Positions 26,191 through 35,692 of a stretch of 64,000 bases of DNA are shown here, in pieces. Position 1 is the first letter of the stretch, and every line of letters starts with the position of its first letter. The position numbers and the translations under genes were made by a program. Origin of the DNA: Dyadobacter sp. UC 10 (GTDB lineage: Bacteria > Bacteroidota > Bacteroidia > Cytophagales > Spirosomataceae); contig NZ_VSRN01000001.1 of assembly GCF_008369915.1 (NCBI RefSeq), positions 1,426,001 through 1,490,000 of the forward strand. Direction: 5' to 3'. The notes under the pieces are model-generated. The model did not search any database and was not told the DNA's origin. It saw nothing but the letters and a program-made list of their open reading frames with translations.

Positions 26191-27966
26191 CTAAACAGTA
26201 CCGATCTTGTGTACTTCCTTATATTGCATCCGGTACAGATTCGCATAAAATCCTTCCTTTTCCAGCAGCTGATCATGGTTCCCTTCTTCCACGATCTGCC
26301 CCTTGTCGACAACGATAATTTTGTCGGCTTCCTGGATTGTCGATAACCTGTGCGCGATAACGATGGCAGTTCTTCCTTTCATCAGCGTTTCGATCGCGTG
26401 TTGGATCAGCTCTTCTGTTTCGCTATCCACCGAGCTGGTTGCTTCGTCTAACACAATGATTTTCGGTTCATGAACCATTGCCCTCACAAATGAAATTAAC
26501 TGTCGCTGTCCAACCGAAAGCGTCGCGCCGCGTTCCATAACATTGTAAGTATAACCTCCCGGTAATCTTTCAATAAAATCGTGTACTCCCACCAATTTTG
26601 CAGCTTCCACGATCTTCTCGTGCGTGATTGTCGAATCACCCAGGCGGATGTTGTTTTCGATGGTATCTGAAAAAAGGAATACATCCTGCAAAACAACGCC
26701 GATATGTTTCCGGAGTGCATTCAGTTCATATTCGTGCACTTCTACACCGTCGACGTAAATGCTGCCTTTATTAATATCGTAAAACCGGGTCAATAGATTG
26801 ATAATGGACGACTTGCCTGCCCCTGTTGCACCGACAAACGCAATTGTTTCGCCTTCATTCACTTTAAAATTGATATCCCTTAATACATATTCCTCTTCGT
26901 TATAAGCAAACCACACATTCCGGAACTCCACATTTCCCTTGATCAAAGGCGGGTCAAATGTGCCTTCGTTCGAAGTATACTCGTCACTATCAAGCACTTT
27001 CAAAATCCTGTCCGTACTGACAATACCCATTTGTAAAGTATTGAACCGATCGGCCAGCTGGCGGATCGGGCGAAAGAATAAGTTTATAAACATCACAAAT
27101 GCCGTGACTGTACCAAATGTGACTTCACTCTCCAATATCTGCTTTGATCCGTACCAGACCACCAATCCCGTCCCCGCGGCCGCAATTACATCAGCCACCG
27201 GGTAGTAGATCGAATAATACAGTATCGATCGGATATTCGCATTGCGGTGTACCTTATTGATTTCTCTGAATTTTTTATATTCAATGTCTTCACTGCTGAA
27301 AATCTGCACAATGCCCATTCCCGTCAGATGCTCCTGAACAAAAGAGTTCAGATTAGAGACGGCTGCCCGGACTTCATTAAACGAGTCTTTGATTTTTTCT
27401 TTAAAAATATAAGTACAGAACAGCATCAAAGGTATCATCGACAAACTGATGAGCGACAATTTCCAGTCCGTATAAAACATCACCGCGATGATCAATACTA
27501 ATTGCAGAATATCCCCTGCAATCGCCGCCATGCCGTCACTGAACACATTTGAGAGGGTTTCTACATCGGAAATCGTGCGGGTCACGAGCCTTCCGATCGG
27601 CGTATTATCGAAAAACTTCAACCGCAGACTGATAATCTTCTGATAAAGCTGCACGCGGATATCCCGGATGATATACTGCCCCAGCCAGCCGGACATATAA
27701 GTGTTCCAGAACTGTGCAAGCCCCTGAAAAATCGTCACCACAACCATCACAATCAGCATGATTGTCAGCTGTTTGTAATCACCATTTGCGATCGGCGTAT
27801 CGATAGTGTACTTGATCAGCAGCGGGGTGAGCGGCGCAAGAAGTGCGTTCAGCAAAATGATCCCGATCAGCAGATAAAACTGCTTCTCATAAGGTCGAAC
27901 GAATGCATATAAACGTCTTAATGTAGGTAGATCGAATATCTGGCCGCTTTTGGTTTCCTGATTCAC
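26191..27966 (-). CDS. ABC transporter, fused permease and ATPase (MsbA/lipid-exporter type)
   Basis: A half-transporter of 591 residues that should work as a homodimer exporting lipids, peptides or drugs. Five to six membrane helices occupy about 25-310 (for example FYLLIGIILLNALLAPL and LVLIIAVMFYTDW). The nucleotide-binding domain has Walker A GATGAGKSS (about 380), signature LSVGQRQL (about 489), Walker B IIVLDEATSSVD and the switch His in VIAHRLST. The start is GTG at 27966 with no better ATG. Bacteroidota carry several paralogues of this type, so the cargo cannot be named. Confidence 0.94.
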   Translation of the reverse strand: MNQETKSGQIFDLPTLRRLYAFVRPYEKQFYLLIGIILLNALLAPLTPLLIKYTIDTPIANGDYKQLTIMLIVMVVVTIFQGLAQFWNTYMSGWLGQYIIRDIRVQLYQKIISLRLKFFDNTPIGRLVTRTISDVETLSNVFSDGMAAIAGDILQLVLIIAVMFYTDWKLSLISLSMIPLMLFCTYIFKEKIKDSFNEVRAAVSNLNSFVQEHLTGMGIVQIFSSEDIEYKKFREINKVHRNANIRSILYYSIYYPVADVIAAAGTGLVVWYGSKQILESEVTFGTVTAFVMFINLFFRPIRQLADRFNTLQMGIVSTDRILKVLDSDEYTSNEGTFDPPLIKGNVEFRNVWFAYNEEEYVLRDINFKVNEGETIAFVGATGAGKSSIINLLTRFYDINKGSIYVDGVEVHEYELNALRKHIGVVLQDVFLFSDTIENNIRLGDSTITHEKIVEAAKLVGVHDFIERLPGGYTYNVMERGATLSVGQRQLISFVRAMVHEPKIIVLDEATSSVDSETEELIQHAIETLMKGRTAIVIAHRLSTIQEADKIIVVDKGQIVEEGNHDQLLEKEGFYANLYRMQYKEVHKIGTV

Positions 27967-28104
27967 CTGGTATTGATTTGAATTGGTTTTGACTGGGGTT
28001 CATGGTCAACAAAGTAAATTAAAAAAATGTCACCAACGATTTGAAAAAACTCCCTTCGAACGTGTATCTTTCTACAAACCTGTATCACAATGATCACGAA
28101 CTGA

Positions 28105-28665
28105 ATGGAGCTATTTCTCAGTATCTGCCTAGGGATTGGCCTCAGTGCCAGTTGCGGGTTCCGGGTTTTTATGCCCATGCTCCTTGCTAATATTGCCGCC
28201 ATGAACGGTTGGATTACGCCAGGAGAACAGTTCGCCTGGCTTGCAACCTGGCCGGCATTTTTTGCGCTTCTGAGCGCTACGATCCTCGAAATAGGAGGCT
28301 ATTACATTCCTTTCGTCGACAACCTGCTGGATACAATCGCAACCCCGGCGGCGGTGATTGCGGGCACTCTCCTCACTACGTCCGTCATCGAAATCGACAG
28401 CCCGGTAATCCACTGGGGCCTCGGGCTGATCATTGGCGGCGGCACTGCCGGCATTGTCCAGCTCGGGACCGGCGCTTTGCGGTTATTATCTTCCAAAACG
28501 ACTGCCGGGCTAGGAAACCCAGTCGTCTCGACCGCAGAGAATGTTGCGTCTTTTACGATTTCGGGACTGGCTATTTTCCTCCCTATTATCGCAATCGCGT
28601 TGGTAGTTTTGCTGTTTTTATGGCTTTTTAAAAAACTTTCGAATATGAAAAAACGCAGCCCATGA
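28105..28665 (+). CDS. DUF4126 family membrane protein
   Basis: This 186-residue integral membrane protein has four or five hydrophobic segments. The family signature GLSASCGFRVFMPMLLANIAA occurs at about 12-32, with GYYIPFVDNLLDTIATPAAVIAGTL near 65 and GNPVVSTAENVASF around 137 (segments abbreviated). DUF4126 proteins have no established function. The gene ends by overlapping the start of an AraC-type regulator by 4 nt (ATGA), so the two are translationally coupled. That coupling does not by itself assign the regulator's target. Confidence 0.9.
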   Translation: MELFLSICLGIGLSASCGFRVFMPMLLANIAAMNGWITPGEQFAWLATWPAFFALLSATILEIGGYYIPFVDNLLDTIATPAAVIAGTLLTTSVIEIDSPVIHWGLGLIIGGGTAGIVQLGTGALRLLSSKTTAGLGNPVVSTAENVASFTISGLAIFLPIIAIALVVLLFLWLFKKLSNMKKRSP

Positions 28666-29588
28666 TCCCAGTGTCAGACGCAATACCTATCCATTCACTG
28701 CCGAAAACACCCAGTCAGGTACCCGCATTAAAGATATTCCGTTTTAAAAACAGCGTTGAGATCGACAGGGAACTGGCGATTCCGTTGCCCATTACTCCCC
28801 TGCCAACCGATACCCCGCACCGACACACTTATTATGAGATTCTTTTTGTGGAGGAAGGTCAGGGTTTCCATGAAATCGATTTTCATTCTTACACGGTACA
28901 AGGTGCCGGCTTGCATTTCCTGACACCCGGCCAGGTCCACCTGTTGACTTTTTCCAGCTCTTTCCAGGGGTTTATAGTCGCCTTCTCCGAAGATTTCTAT
29001 ACTTTTTACAACCCTGTAAACCAGCCGCTTTCGCAGCTGCCGTTCTTTCAGCCTACACGCCGGCAGCCGATTATTACGCTATCAGAAACAGAAAAAAGGT
29101 ATTTCCATAACATCCTGGAAAACATGGTCTCTGACCATTTGAATGGAGAAGCGGATCAGGCACTTATTGGCCGGTATCTGGGCGTGTTTTTGCAAAAATG
29201 TGCACTATTGAGTCAGCATCATGTACAACCTGAAGAATCAGGGGCGCAAAGTATCCCGGAGCTGATCGGCAGATTTCAGGAAATGGTTGAAAAAAACTTT
29301 CGCCAGATGCATGAAGTGAAACAATATGCAAATGCTCTTTCTGTGTCTCCCGATTATTTAAGTAAACTCACCAAAAAATACCTCGGTACACCCTCCCAGG
29401 AATATATCCTTGACAAGCTTCTGCTCGAAGCAAAACGTCTCCTCGTCTTCACTGGTCTGAGCAGCAAAGAGATAGCCTATCACATTCACCTTGACGACCC
29501 CTCCTATTTCAGCCGCATCTTTAAAAAGAAAACCGGACTGACGCCAAACGAATACCGTGACCAAGTACGGAAAAGTACCATCCATTAG
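28662..29588 (+). CDS. AraC family transcriptional regulator
   Basis: The 308-residue regulator has an N-terminal cupin-like sensor (about 20-165, with the His-rich PHRHTYYEILFVEEG and HFLTPGQVHLL) and a C-terminal pair of helix-turn-helix motifs (about 205-308): VSPDYLSKLTKKYLG, then SSKEIAYHIHLDDPSYFSRIFKK with the usual TGLTPNEYR ending. It starts within the end of the DUF4126 gene (4-nt overlap). Directly downstream is a promoter and the GH88 cluster, so it is a plausible sugar-responsive activator of those genes; that is inferred from position only. Confidence 0.93.
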   Translation: MIPVSDAIPIHSLPKTPSQVPALKIFRFKNSVEIDRELAIPLPITPLPTDTPHRHTYYEILFVEEGQGFHEIDFHSYTVQGAGLHFLTPGQVHLLTFSSSFQGFIVAFSEDFYTFYNPVNQPLSQLPFFQPTRRQPIITLSETEKRYFHNILENMVSDHLNGEADQALIGRYLGVFLQKCALLSQHHVQPEESGAQSIPELIGRFQEMVEKNFRQMHEVKQYANALSVSPDYLSKLTKKYLGTPSQEYILDKLLLEAKRLLVFTGLSSKEIAYHIHLDDPSYFSRIFKKKTGLTPNEYRDQVRKSTIH

Positions 29589-29600
29589 CCGATTTGTACC

Positions 29601-29631
29601 TTGATCCGGTTTTTTAGCCATTATATCTTTG
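29601..29631 (+). promoter_or_regulatory. Putative promoter of the GH88 gene cluster
   Basis: TTG (29601-29603), 20 nt, then TATCTTTG (29624-29631) matches the Bacteroidota promoter pattern and lies about 45 nt before the ATG at 29676. It is just after the AraC stop codon. Confidence 0.5.
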
Positions 29632-29675
29632 TATTATCCTATATTTAAAATACTAAATAATACTATCCGGATATT

Positions 29676-31061
29676 ATGCAGATTAGGAACGACCTTACCG
29701 CAGCAGCGCTGCAACCCAAGCTTGACAAACTCTGGCAGCTTTCCGCCGAGAAAATTGACCTGATCAACAAAGAATACGACAACTCGAAAGGCACCCCGGT
29801 ATTTACTGTCAATGGAAAATACACGCTGAGAGGCTGGACGGAATGGACGCAGGGATTTCAATATGGCGCGGAGGTTTTGCAGTTTGATGCAACCGGCGAC
29901 ACTAAATTTTTGGATTCAGCCAGAAAGAATACTGTCAACTATATGGCGTCGCACGTGGGCCATTTCGGGGTTCACGATCACGGTTTCAACAATGTAAGTA
30001 CCTACGGAAATCTTTTGCGATTGATGAATGAAGGTCGCATTGAAGAAAACGAGTGGGAGCGTAACTTTTATGAAATTGCTTTAAAAATATCAGGCGCGGT
30101 ACAGGCCAAACGCTGGACTAATACTAAAAATGGCCAGGGCTACATTCACTCTTTTAATGGTCCGCATTCCCTTTTTGTAGATACGATCCGCTCAGTTCGC
30201 GCATTGATGGTCTCGCATTTAATGGGACATAGTTTGATGGGTGAAAACGACGTAAAAACCAGCCTGCTCGAACGCGGAACGCTGCATTCCATTGCTACCG
30301 CCAACTATTCGGTTTATTACGGCGAAGGCCGCGACAGTTATGATCTGTGGGGCCGCACGGCGCATGAAAGCGTTTTCAATACCAACGATGGAAATTATCG
30401 GTGTCCTAATTCACAGCAAGGATTTTCAGGATTTACGACCTGGACGCGCGGACTTGCCTGGGCAATGGTTGGTTTTGCCGAACAACTGGAATCGCTGGCA
30501 AGTTTTTCAGACGAAGAACTGTCGCAACTGGGAGGGAGAGCAGAAATTGAGAGGATTTATCTGAAAGCAGCCAGGGCAACCTGTGATTTTTATATCGAAA
30601 ATACAGCCGCAGACGGCATTCCCTACTGGGACACCGGCGCTCCTCAGATTCACAGGCTGGGCGATTACACAAGCCGCAAGTCTGATCCATATAACGAATT
30701 TGAACCTATTGATAGCTCTGCGGCCGCAATTGGCGCGCAAGGCTTGTTGAGATTGGGCAAATACCTCGAAGCAAAAGGCCAGCAGGAAGAAAGCCAGAAA
30801 TACTGGCAGGCAGGTCTGACCGCAGTGGATTCGCTTTTCGCTGAACCTTATCTGTCAACAGACCCTACACATCAGGGATTGATCCTGCATTCCATTTACC
30901 ACCGTCCAAATGGCTGGGATAACATTCCGGCGGGTCAGAAAATACCTTGCGGCGAGTCGAGCATGTGGGGGGATTATCACGCACGCGAAGTGGCACTCTA
31001 CCTGCACCGGATTAATAAGGGACTGCCTTACTACAGCTATCTGGGTGCGGTGAGGGAATGA
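29676..31061 (+). CDS. GH88-type unsaturated glucuronyl hydrolase
   Basis: An (alpha/alpha)6-barrel enzyme of 461 residues resembling unsaturated glucuronyl hydrolases, which hydrate the 4,5-double bond of the uronic acid left by polysaccharide lyases and so release it. The catalytic-type Asp is in FGVHDHGFNNVSTYGN (about 108). TTWTRGLAWAMVGF (about 252) and the IDSSAAAIGAQGLLRLG stretch (about 348) correspond to conserved GH88 blocks. There is no signal peptide, so it is cytoplasmic and needs an imported oligosaccharide. It heads a probable five-gene cluster with an isomerase, dehydrogenase, SDR and MFS transporter. Activity on other cores is possible because GH88-like proteins are diverse. 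Confidence 0.82.
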   Translation: MQIRNDLTAAALQPKLDKLWQLSAEKIDLINKEYDNSKGTPVFTVNGKYTLRGWTEWTQGFQYGAEVLQFDATGDTKFLDSARKNTVNYMASHVGHFGVHDHGFNNVSTYGNLLRLMNEGRIEENEWERNFYEIALKISGAVQAKRWTNTKNGQGYIHSFNGPHSLFVDTIRSVRALMVSHLMGHSLMGENDVKTSLLERGTLHSIATANYSVYYGEGRDSYDLWGRTAHESVFNTNDGNYRCPNSQQGFSGFTTWTRGLAWAMVGFAEQLESLASFSDEELSQLGGRAEIERIYLKAARATCDFYIENTAADGIPYWDTGAPQIHRLGDYTSRKSDPYNEFEPIDSSAAAIGAQGLLRLGKYLEAKGQQEESQKYWQAGLTAVDSLFAEPYLSTDPTHQGLILHSIYHRPNGWDNIPAGQKIPCGESSMWGDYHAREVALYLHRINKGLPYYSYLGAVRE

Positions 31062-31088
31062 GGTTTTTGTCATTGATAGGTATTATTA

Positions 31089-31240
31089 GTCATTGGGTCA
31101 TTAGTTGTTTATAGATGAATCTAGTCTCGTAGTTTAGGATTGCGCACTACAAATGACCTAATGACAATAAGTGACTATTAAATGACCACAAATGACAATA
31201 AGTGACCATCAATGACCACCCCTCACCACAAAATGACCAT
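31089..31240. repeat. Degenerate AATGACC repeats with an inverted copy
   Basis: The 192-nt gap between the GH88 and isomerase genes carries at least six AATGAC(C/A) heptamers between 31151 and 31240. An inverted copy lies upstream: 31089-31103 matches the reverse complement of 31151-31165 at nearly every base, with a 47-nt loop. No T-run follows. The heptamer is the core of the 8-bp array at 16660. Confidence 0.6.
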
Positions 31241-31253
31241 TCTATAAATCGAA

Positions 31254-32084
31254 TTGACCTTGGAAAACATAACACTGAACCGTTGCTGCATCCATACCAT
31301 AACGACCAAGCCCTGGGAACTTTCCGAGGCGGTGGAGAAATATGCGGCGGCAGGTATTAAAGGAATAAGCGTCTGGCAGAATGCCGTAGAACGGATCGGT
31401 CCTCGACATGCCGGAGAGCTGATCCGGGCTGCCGGACTTGAAATTGTTTCCTACGTGCGCGGCGGTTTTTTCCCGCATACAAGCAGCGCAGGCCGCGCGC
31501 AGGCGATCGATCACAACAAAAAATTGCTCGAAGAAGCCGCAGCTTTGGGAGCGCCGATGATCGTGCTCGTTTGCGGCGCATCACCTGATCAATCGCTCGA
31601 AAAATCGAGGGAGCAGATCAAAGAAGGCATTCAGGCCATCTTACCACTTGCCGAAAAACTGAATGTAAAACTGGCCATCGAGCCGTTGCACCCGATGTAT
31701 GCTGCTGATCGGTCGGCGATTAATACGTTGGCGCAGGCTAACGATATGGCCGAGCATTTCAACTCGCCATTTGTAGGCGTGGCAGTGGATGTATATCACT
31801 TATGGTGGGACGGGGATCTTGAAAATGAAATCGCAAGGTGCGGCGCAAAGGGAAACCTGCTGGCATATCATGTCTGCGACTGGAAGGTTAATACCATCGA
31901 TTTACTTAACGACCGCGGCTTAATGGGCGAAGGCTGCATTGACCTGAAAAAGATCAGGGGCTGGGTCGAGGCGGCAGGTTTTAATGGATTTTGCGAAGTA
32001 GAGATTTTTTCAAATATCCATTGGGCCAAAGACCAGAATATATTCCTCAAAGAAATCACCGACGCTTTTTTAAAAACAGTATAA
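31254..32084 (+). CDS. Sugar phosphate isomerase/epimerase family TIM-barrel protein
   Basis: A xylose-isomerase-like TIM barrel of 276 residues. No ATG is available; the frame starts at TTG 31254 (or TTG 31260), which gives the natural N-terminus LNRCCIHTITTKPWEL. Metal-ligand-type residues are in AIEPLHPMY (Glu), VAVDVYHLWWD (Asp/His) and the FCEVEIFS strand near the end. Members isomerise or epimerise sugars or act as keto-sugar hydratases and similar enzymes. Its place between a glucuronyl hydrolase and a Gfo/Idh dehydrogenase suggests it processes the released uronate or a keto-derivative; this is inference. Confidence 0.88.
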   Translation: MTLENITLNRCCIHTITTKPWELSEAVEKYAAAGIKGISVWQNAVERIGPRHAGELIRAAGLEIVSYVRGGFFPHTSSAGRAQAIDHNKKLLEEAAALGAPMIVLVCGASPDQSLEKSREQIKEGIQAILPLAEKLNVKLAIEPLHPMYAADRSAINTLAQANDMAEHFNSPFVGVAVDVYHLWWDGDLENEIARCGAKGNLLAYHVCDWKVNTIDLLNDRGLMGEGCIDLKKIRGWVEAAGFNGFCEVEIFSNIHWAKDQNIFLKEITDAFLKTV

Positions 32085-32124
32085 AAAACTAACTGCTAAC
32101 CACTAATAGCTAACAGCCAATACA

Positions 32125-33270
32125 ATGACTACACATAACATCGGCATCATCATGAACGGCGTAACCGGCCGCATGGGTACCAACCAGCATTTGCTGCGAT
32201 CGATCAAAGCAATCAGGGAACAGGGTGGTGTAAAGATTTCTGCGGATGAAGTGATCATGCCGGATCCTATTCTGGTAGGTAGAAACGAATCCAAATTACA
32301 GGCACTTTGCAAACAATCCGGCGTACAAAAATATACGACCGACCTGGATTCGGTCATGTCCGATCCCAATTACCAGATCTATTTTGATGCACAGGTAACG
32401 GGTCGTCGCGCTGCTGCGGTGAAGAAAGCTATTCTGGCCGGCAAACATATTTACTGCGAAAAACCGACGGGCACTACTACCGAAGAAGCATTGGAGCTAT
32501 ATGATCTGGCTACAAAAGCAGGGCTGAAAAACGGCGTAGTGCAGGATAAGCTATGGCTGCCCGGCATGCTGAAATTAAAGCGTTTAATGGAAAATGGATT
32601 TTTCGGAAAGATCCTTTCTGTGCGCGGCGAATTCGGTTATTGGGTTTTCGAAGGGCATAGTATTCCTGCCCAGCGGCCTTCGTGGAATTATCGTAAAGAA
32701 GATGACGGCGGTATTATTGTAGATATGCTCTGCCACTGGCGCTATGTGCTGGATAACCTTTTCGGAAAAGTAAAAGCAGTATCCTGCCTCGGCGCTACAC
32801 ATATCCCAGAACGTATCGACGAAAATGGCAATCCCTATAAATGTACCGCCGACGATTCCTGCTACGCGACGTTTGAGCTGGAAGACGATGTAATCGCACA
32901 TTTCAACTCTTCGTGGACAGTACGTGTGCGTCGTGATGACCTTTTGACATTACAGGTGGACGGAACACACGGATCAGCCGTAGCTGGCCTGCGCGATTGC
33001 TACATTCAGCATTACGGAAATACGCCTAAGCCGGTCTGGAACCCGGATATCGCACAACCGATCCCATTCTTTGAGGGTTGGTCTAAAGTACCTGAGCAGG
33101 AGTTGTTTGATAATGCATTCAAGGCGCAATGGGAGCTGTTTTTGAAACATATTGTAAAAGACACGCCATTCCCCTGGGATCTGAAAGCGGGTGCGCGCGG
33201 CGTGCAATTGGCGGAAAAAGGTTTGGAAAGCTGGGCAAAACGCGCCTGGGTTGATATTGAAGAACTATGA
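32125..33270 (+). CDS. Gfo/Idh/MocA family NAD(P)-dependent dehydrogenase
   Basis: A cytoplasmic oxidoreductase of 381 residues with an N-terminal Rossmann fold ([11 protein letters not shown], about 13-23). The EKPTG motif (about 112) marks the sugar-binding lysine of the Gfo/Idh/MocA family. The C-terminal alpha/beta domain carries [20 protein letters not shown] (about 195). It lacks the Tat signal of the pair at 37.3-39.5 kb and is a distinct subgroup, with a longer N-terminal loop ([21 protein letters not shown]). Its stop overlaps the SDR start by 4 nt (ATGA), so both are translated together. A role in oxidising a sugar or uronate is likely from context. Confidence 0.92.
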   Translation: MTTHNIGIIMNGVTGRMGTNQHLLRSIKAIREQGGVKISADEVIMPDPILVGRNESKLQALCKQSGVQKYTTDLDSVMSDPNYQIYFDAQVTGRRAAAVKKAILAGKHIYCEKPTGTTTEEALELYDLATKAGLKNGVVQDKLWLPGMLKLKRLMENGFFGKILSVRGEFGYWVFEGHSIPAQRPSWNYRKEDDGGIIVDMLCHWRYVLDNLFGKVKAVSCLGATHIPERIDENGNPYKCTADDSCYATFELEDDVIAHFNSSWTVRVRRDDLLTLQVDGTHGSAVAGLRDCYIQHYGNTPKPVWNPDIAQPIPFFEGWSKVPEQELFDNAFKAQWELFLKHIVKDTPFPWDLKAGARGVQLAEKGLESWAKRAWVDIEEL

Positions 33271-34037
33271 AAAAGACCGCTCTGATTACAGGAGGAAGTC
33301 GCGGGATCGGTTTTGGCATTGCAAAAGCATTGGCCAACGAAGGTTACAACCTGGCGATCAATGGAGTACGCGGCGAAGAAAGTGTTACGGAAGCATTGGC
33401 CGAACTGAGAAGCCTCGGCGCGGAAGTCGTGTATTGTCAGGGAAGCATTGCCTCAGCAGCAGATCGGGAGGGGATCATTGAGAAAGCATATTCTGCTTTG
33501 GGCGAGATCAATATACTGGTCAATAATGCAGGAATCGCTCCCCGCGTGCGGCTCGACATTCTTGAAACGACCATTGAGAATTACGAAGAAGTAATGACCA
33601 CCAATTTGCAGGGGCCGTTTTTCTTCACTCAGGCCATCGCGAAAAGAATGGCGCATACGAAACAAAACAACCATGCTTTTGAAGCGACGATCATTTTCGT
33701 AACGTCCATTTCGGCTACGGTCGCCTCCGTAAATCGCGGCGAATATTGTGTTTCAAAAGCGGGACTGGCGATGACAAACCTGCTTTTTGCAGTAAGAATG
33801 GCCGAATTCAATATCCCTGTTTTCGAGATCAGGCCCGGCATTATATCGACAGATATGACATCCAAAGTCCAGGAAAAATACGATAACCTGTTCCAAAGCG
33901 GCATTGCACTACAACCACGCTGGGGCACGCCCGAGGATGTGGGAAAAGCAGTAGCCTCTTTGACGCGAGGCGATTTCCCCTACTCCACCGGTCAGGTAAT
34001 TGGTGTGGATGGGGGGATGTTGATTGATAGATTGTGA
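33267..34037 (+). CDS. SDR family dehydrogenase (3-ketoacyl-ACP-reductase-like)
   Basis: A classical short-chain dehydrogenase of 256 residues. The cofactor motif is [10 protein letters not shown] (about 8-17), NNAG is in [10 protein letters not shown] (about 88), and the catalytic Tyr-x-x-x-Lys is in GEYCVSKAG (about 160). The sequence [12 protein letters not shown] and the C-terminal [11 protein letters not shown] are typical of FabG-like enzymes. Automatic annotation would say 3-oxoacyl-ACP reductase, but translational coupling to a Gfo/Idh sugar dehydrogenase in a carbohydrate cluster makes a sugar or uronate reductase more likely. Confidence 0.92.
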   Translation: MKKTALITGGSRGIGFGIAKALANEGYNLAINGVRGEESVTEALAELRSLGAEVVYCQGSIASAADREGIIEKAYSALGEINILVNNAGIAPRVRLDILETTIENYEEVMTTNLQGPFFFTQAIAKRMAHTKQNNHAFEATIIFVTSISATVASVNRGEYCVSKAGLAMTNLLFAVRMAEFNIPVFEIRPGIISTDMTSKVQEKYDNLFQSGIALQPRWGTPEDVGKAVASLTRGDFPYSTGQVIGVDGGMLIDRL

Positions 34038-34040
34038 CCA

Positions 34041-34144
34041 GCTTTTAGCTATTGGCCGTTGGCTTTTAGCTGTTAGTTTTAAGTATTGTCTTTGATAACT
34101 ATTTCACAAAAAGCTAAAGGCTAACAGCTAATGGCTAAAAGCTC
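34041..34144. repeat. Long imperfect inverted repeat upstream of the MFS gene
   Basis: Arms 34041-34074 and 34111-34144 pair over 34 positions with two mismatches and four G-U pairs, around a 36-nt loop. The arms themselves consist of repeated GCTTTTAGC/GCTAACAGC words. The structure ends 5 nt before the MFS start codon and would sequester its ribosome-binding region. Confidence 0.75.
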
Positions 34145-34149
34145 CTGAA

Positions 34150-35391
34150 ATGTCCGAACTTCCTACTTCCCGTCCTTCTCTTTTCTCGCAATTAATGCAG
34201 GTGCCGGTTATTGTGGCGGCGCTGGGTTATCTGGTCGATATGTACGACCTTTTTTTGTTCAGCGTGGTGCGCGTCCCGAGTTTGAAGGCGCTCAATGTGC
34301 CCGAAGACCAATTATTGACAGAAGGTATCAGTTTGTTGAATTACCAAATGGCGGGTATGCTGATTGGCGGTGTTTTGTGGGGAGTGATTGCTGATAAAAA
34401 GGGCCGCCTTTCGGTATTGTTCGGCTCTATCATTATGTATTCTCTGGCTAATATTGGCAATGGTTTTGTTACCTCCCTCGACCAATATGCAGTATTGCGC
34501 TTTATCGCTGGTGTCGGTCTCGCCGGAGAACTGGGAGCCGGTATTACACTGGTAACTGAGGTTTTACCGAAAGAAATACGGGGTTATGGCACAACGCTGG
34601 TGGCAACTTTGGGTGTGCTGGGCGCTATTCTGGCTTATTTTGTGGCTGATCTGTTTGCCTGGCGGATATCTTATTTCGTAGGCGGCGGCATGGGCTTGCT
34701 GCTGCTGGTACTGCGGTTCAACGTCTTCGAATCCGGCATGTTCAAGCATGTAAAGGAAAAGGCGGTCGACCGGGGTAATATTATGATGATTTTGACCAAT
34801 GGAAAACGCTTTGGGAAGTATATGATGGCGATTTTGGTCGGGCTGCCGATCTGGTTCGTAGTTGGTATCCTGATCACCTTTTCTCCCGAATTCGGGGCTG
34901 CAAAAGGAATTGAAGGTATTAATGCGGGAAAGGCGGTCATGCTTGCATTCTCGGGACAAGTGGCCGGCGATATTGTGAGTGGCTTATTAAGTCAGTATTT
35001 AAAAAGCAGAAAAAAGGTGATCAGACTGTTTATCCTGCTTTCGCTAGCGATGGTGGTTGGCTACCTCATGATCCCGATGACTGATCTCTTCTCATTTTAT
35101 CTGCTCTGTACCCTGCTCGGTTTTTGCAATGGCTACTGGACTTTATTCATTACCATCGCCGCAGAACTATTCGGAACCAACCTTCGGGCAACTGTAGCTA
35201 CGACGGTTCCTAACTTCGTGCGGGGCGCTACGATTCCCCTTGCGGCTTTATTTGTCGGCTTCAAACCTGATCTGGGCGTAATACAAAGTGGTCTCGTAAT
35301 CGGGGTCGCCACTTCCGCGGTCGCGTTGCTTGCATTGTATTTCCTCGAAGAAACTTTTACAAAAGACATGGATTTTGTCGAGAAGGAATAG
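34150..35391 (+). CDS. MFS family transporter
   Basis: A 413-residue major facilitator with about 12 hydrophobic segments. It resembles the sugar/metabolite:H+ symporter branch, with VAALGYLVDMYDLFLFSVVR in helix 1, GGVLWGVIADKKGRLSVLFG at the conserved loop 2-3 (motif A, GxxxDxxGRR-like), and GVGLAGELGAGITLVTE in helix 4 (each quoted up to the family motif). It is the last gene of the GH88 cluster, and probably imports the unsaturated oligosaccharide or uronate that the cytoplasmic enzymes use. A strong terminator follows. Confidence 0.93.
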   Translation: MSELPTSRPSLFSQLMQVPVIVAALGYLVDMYDLFLFSVVRVPSLKALNVPEDQLLTEGISLLNYQMAGMLIGGVLWGVIADKKGRLSVLFGSIIMYSLANIGNGFVTSLDQYAVLRFIAGVGLAGELGAGITLVTEVLPKEIRGYGTTLVATLGVLGAILAYFVADLFAWRISYFVGGGMGLLLLVLRFNVFESGMFKHVKEKAVDRGNIMMILTNGKRFGKYMMAILVGLPIWFVVGILITFSPEFGAAKGIEGINAGKAVMLAFSGQVAGDIVSGLLSQYLKSRKKVIRLFILLSLAMVVGYLMIPMTDLFSFYLLCTLLGFCNGYWTLFITIAAELFGTNLRATVATTVPNFVRGATIPLAALFVGFKPDLGVIQSGLVIGVATSAVALLALYFLEETFTKDMDFVEKE

Positions 35392-35415
35392 TTCCAGATA
35401 TTTTTGTCTGCTTAG

Positions 35416-35454
35416 AAAATGGCTGTCTGCATTGCAGGCGGCCATTTTTTTTAA
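35416..35454 (+). terminator. Intrinsic terminator of the MFS gene
   Basis: A 15-bp stem (35416-35430 with 35434-35448, two G-U pairs, 3-nt loop ATT) is followed by a T8 run that includes the last stem bases. It closes the GH88 cluster. Confidence 0.85.
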
Positions 35455-35692
35455 CAGTTATTAACATATTGGAGTGCAACATCATGCATCGAAACGCGCT
35501 CATTAGACCAAAAATAAGTCTACACCATTCAACCGCTCAATTGCTCATGACAGATATCAACCATTCATTTACCTAAAATCCCCACTCCTGTACTTTGTTA
35601 TACATAGTACTGGGTTTAGTCGCACCTTTGTTATGTCCTCAGGGACAAAAAGAAAATCAAATCAAAACAACAGCCATAAAAATAAAATAGCC

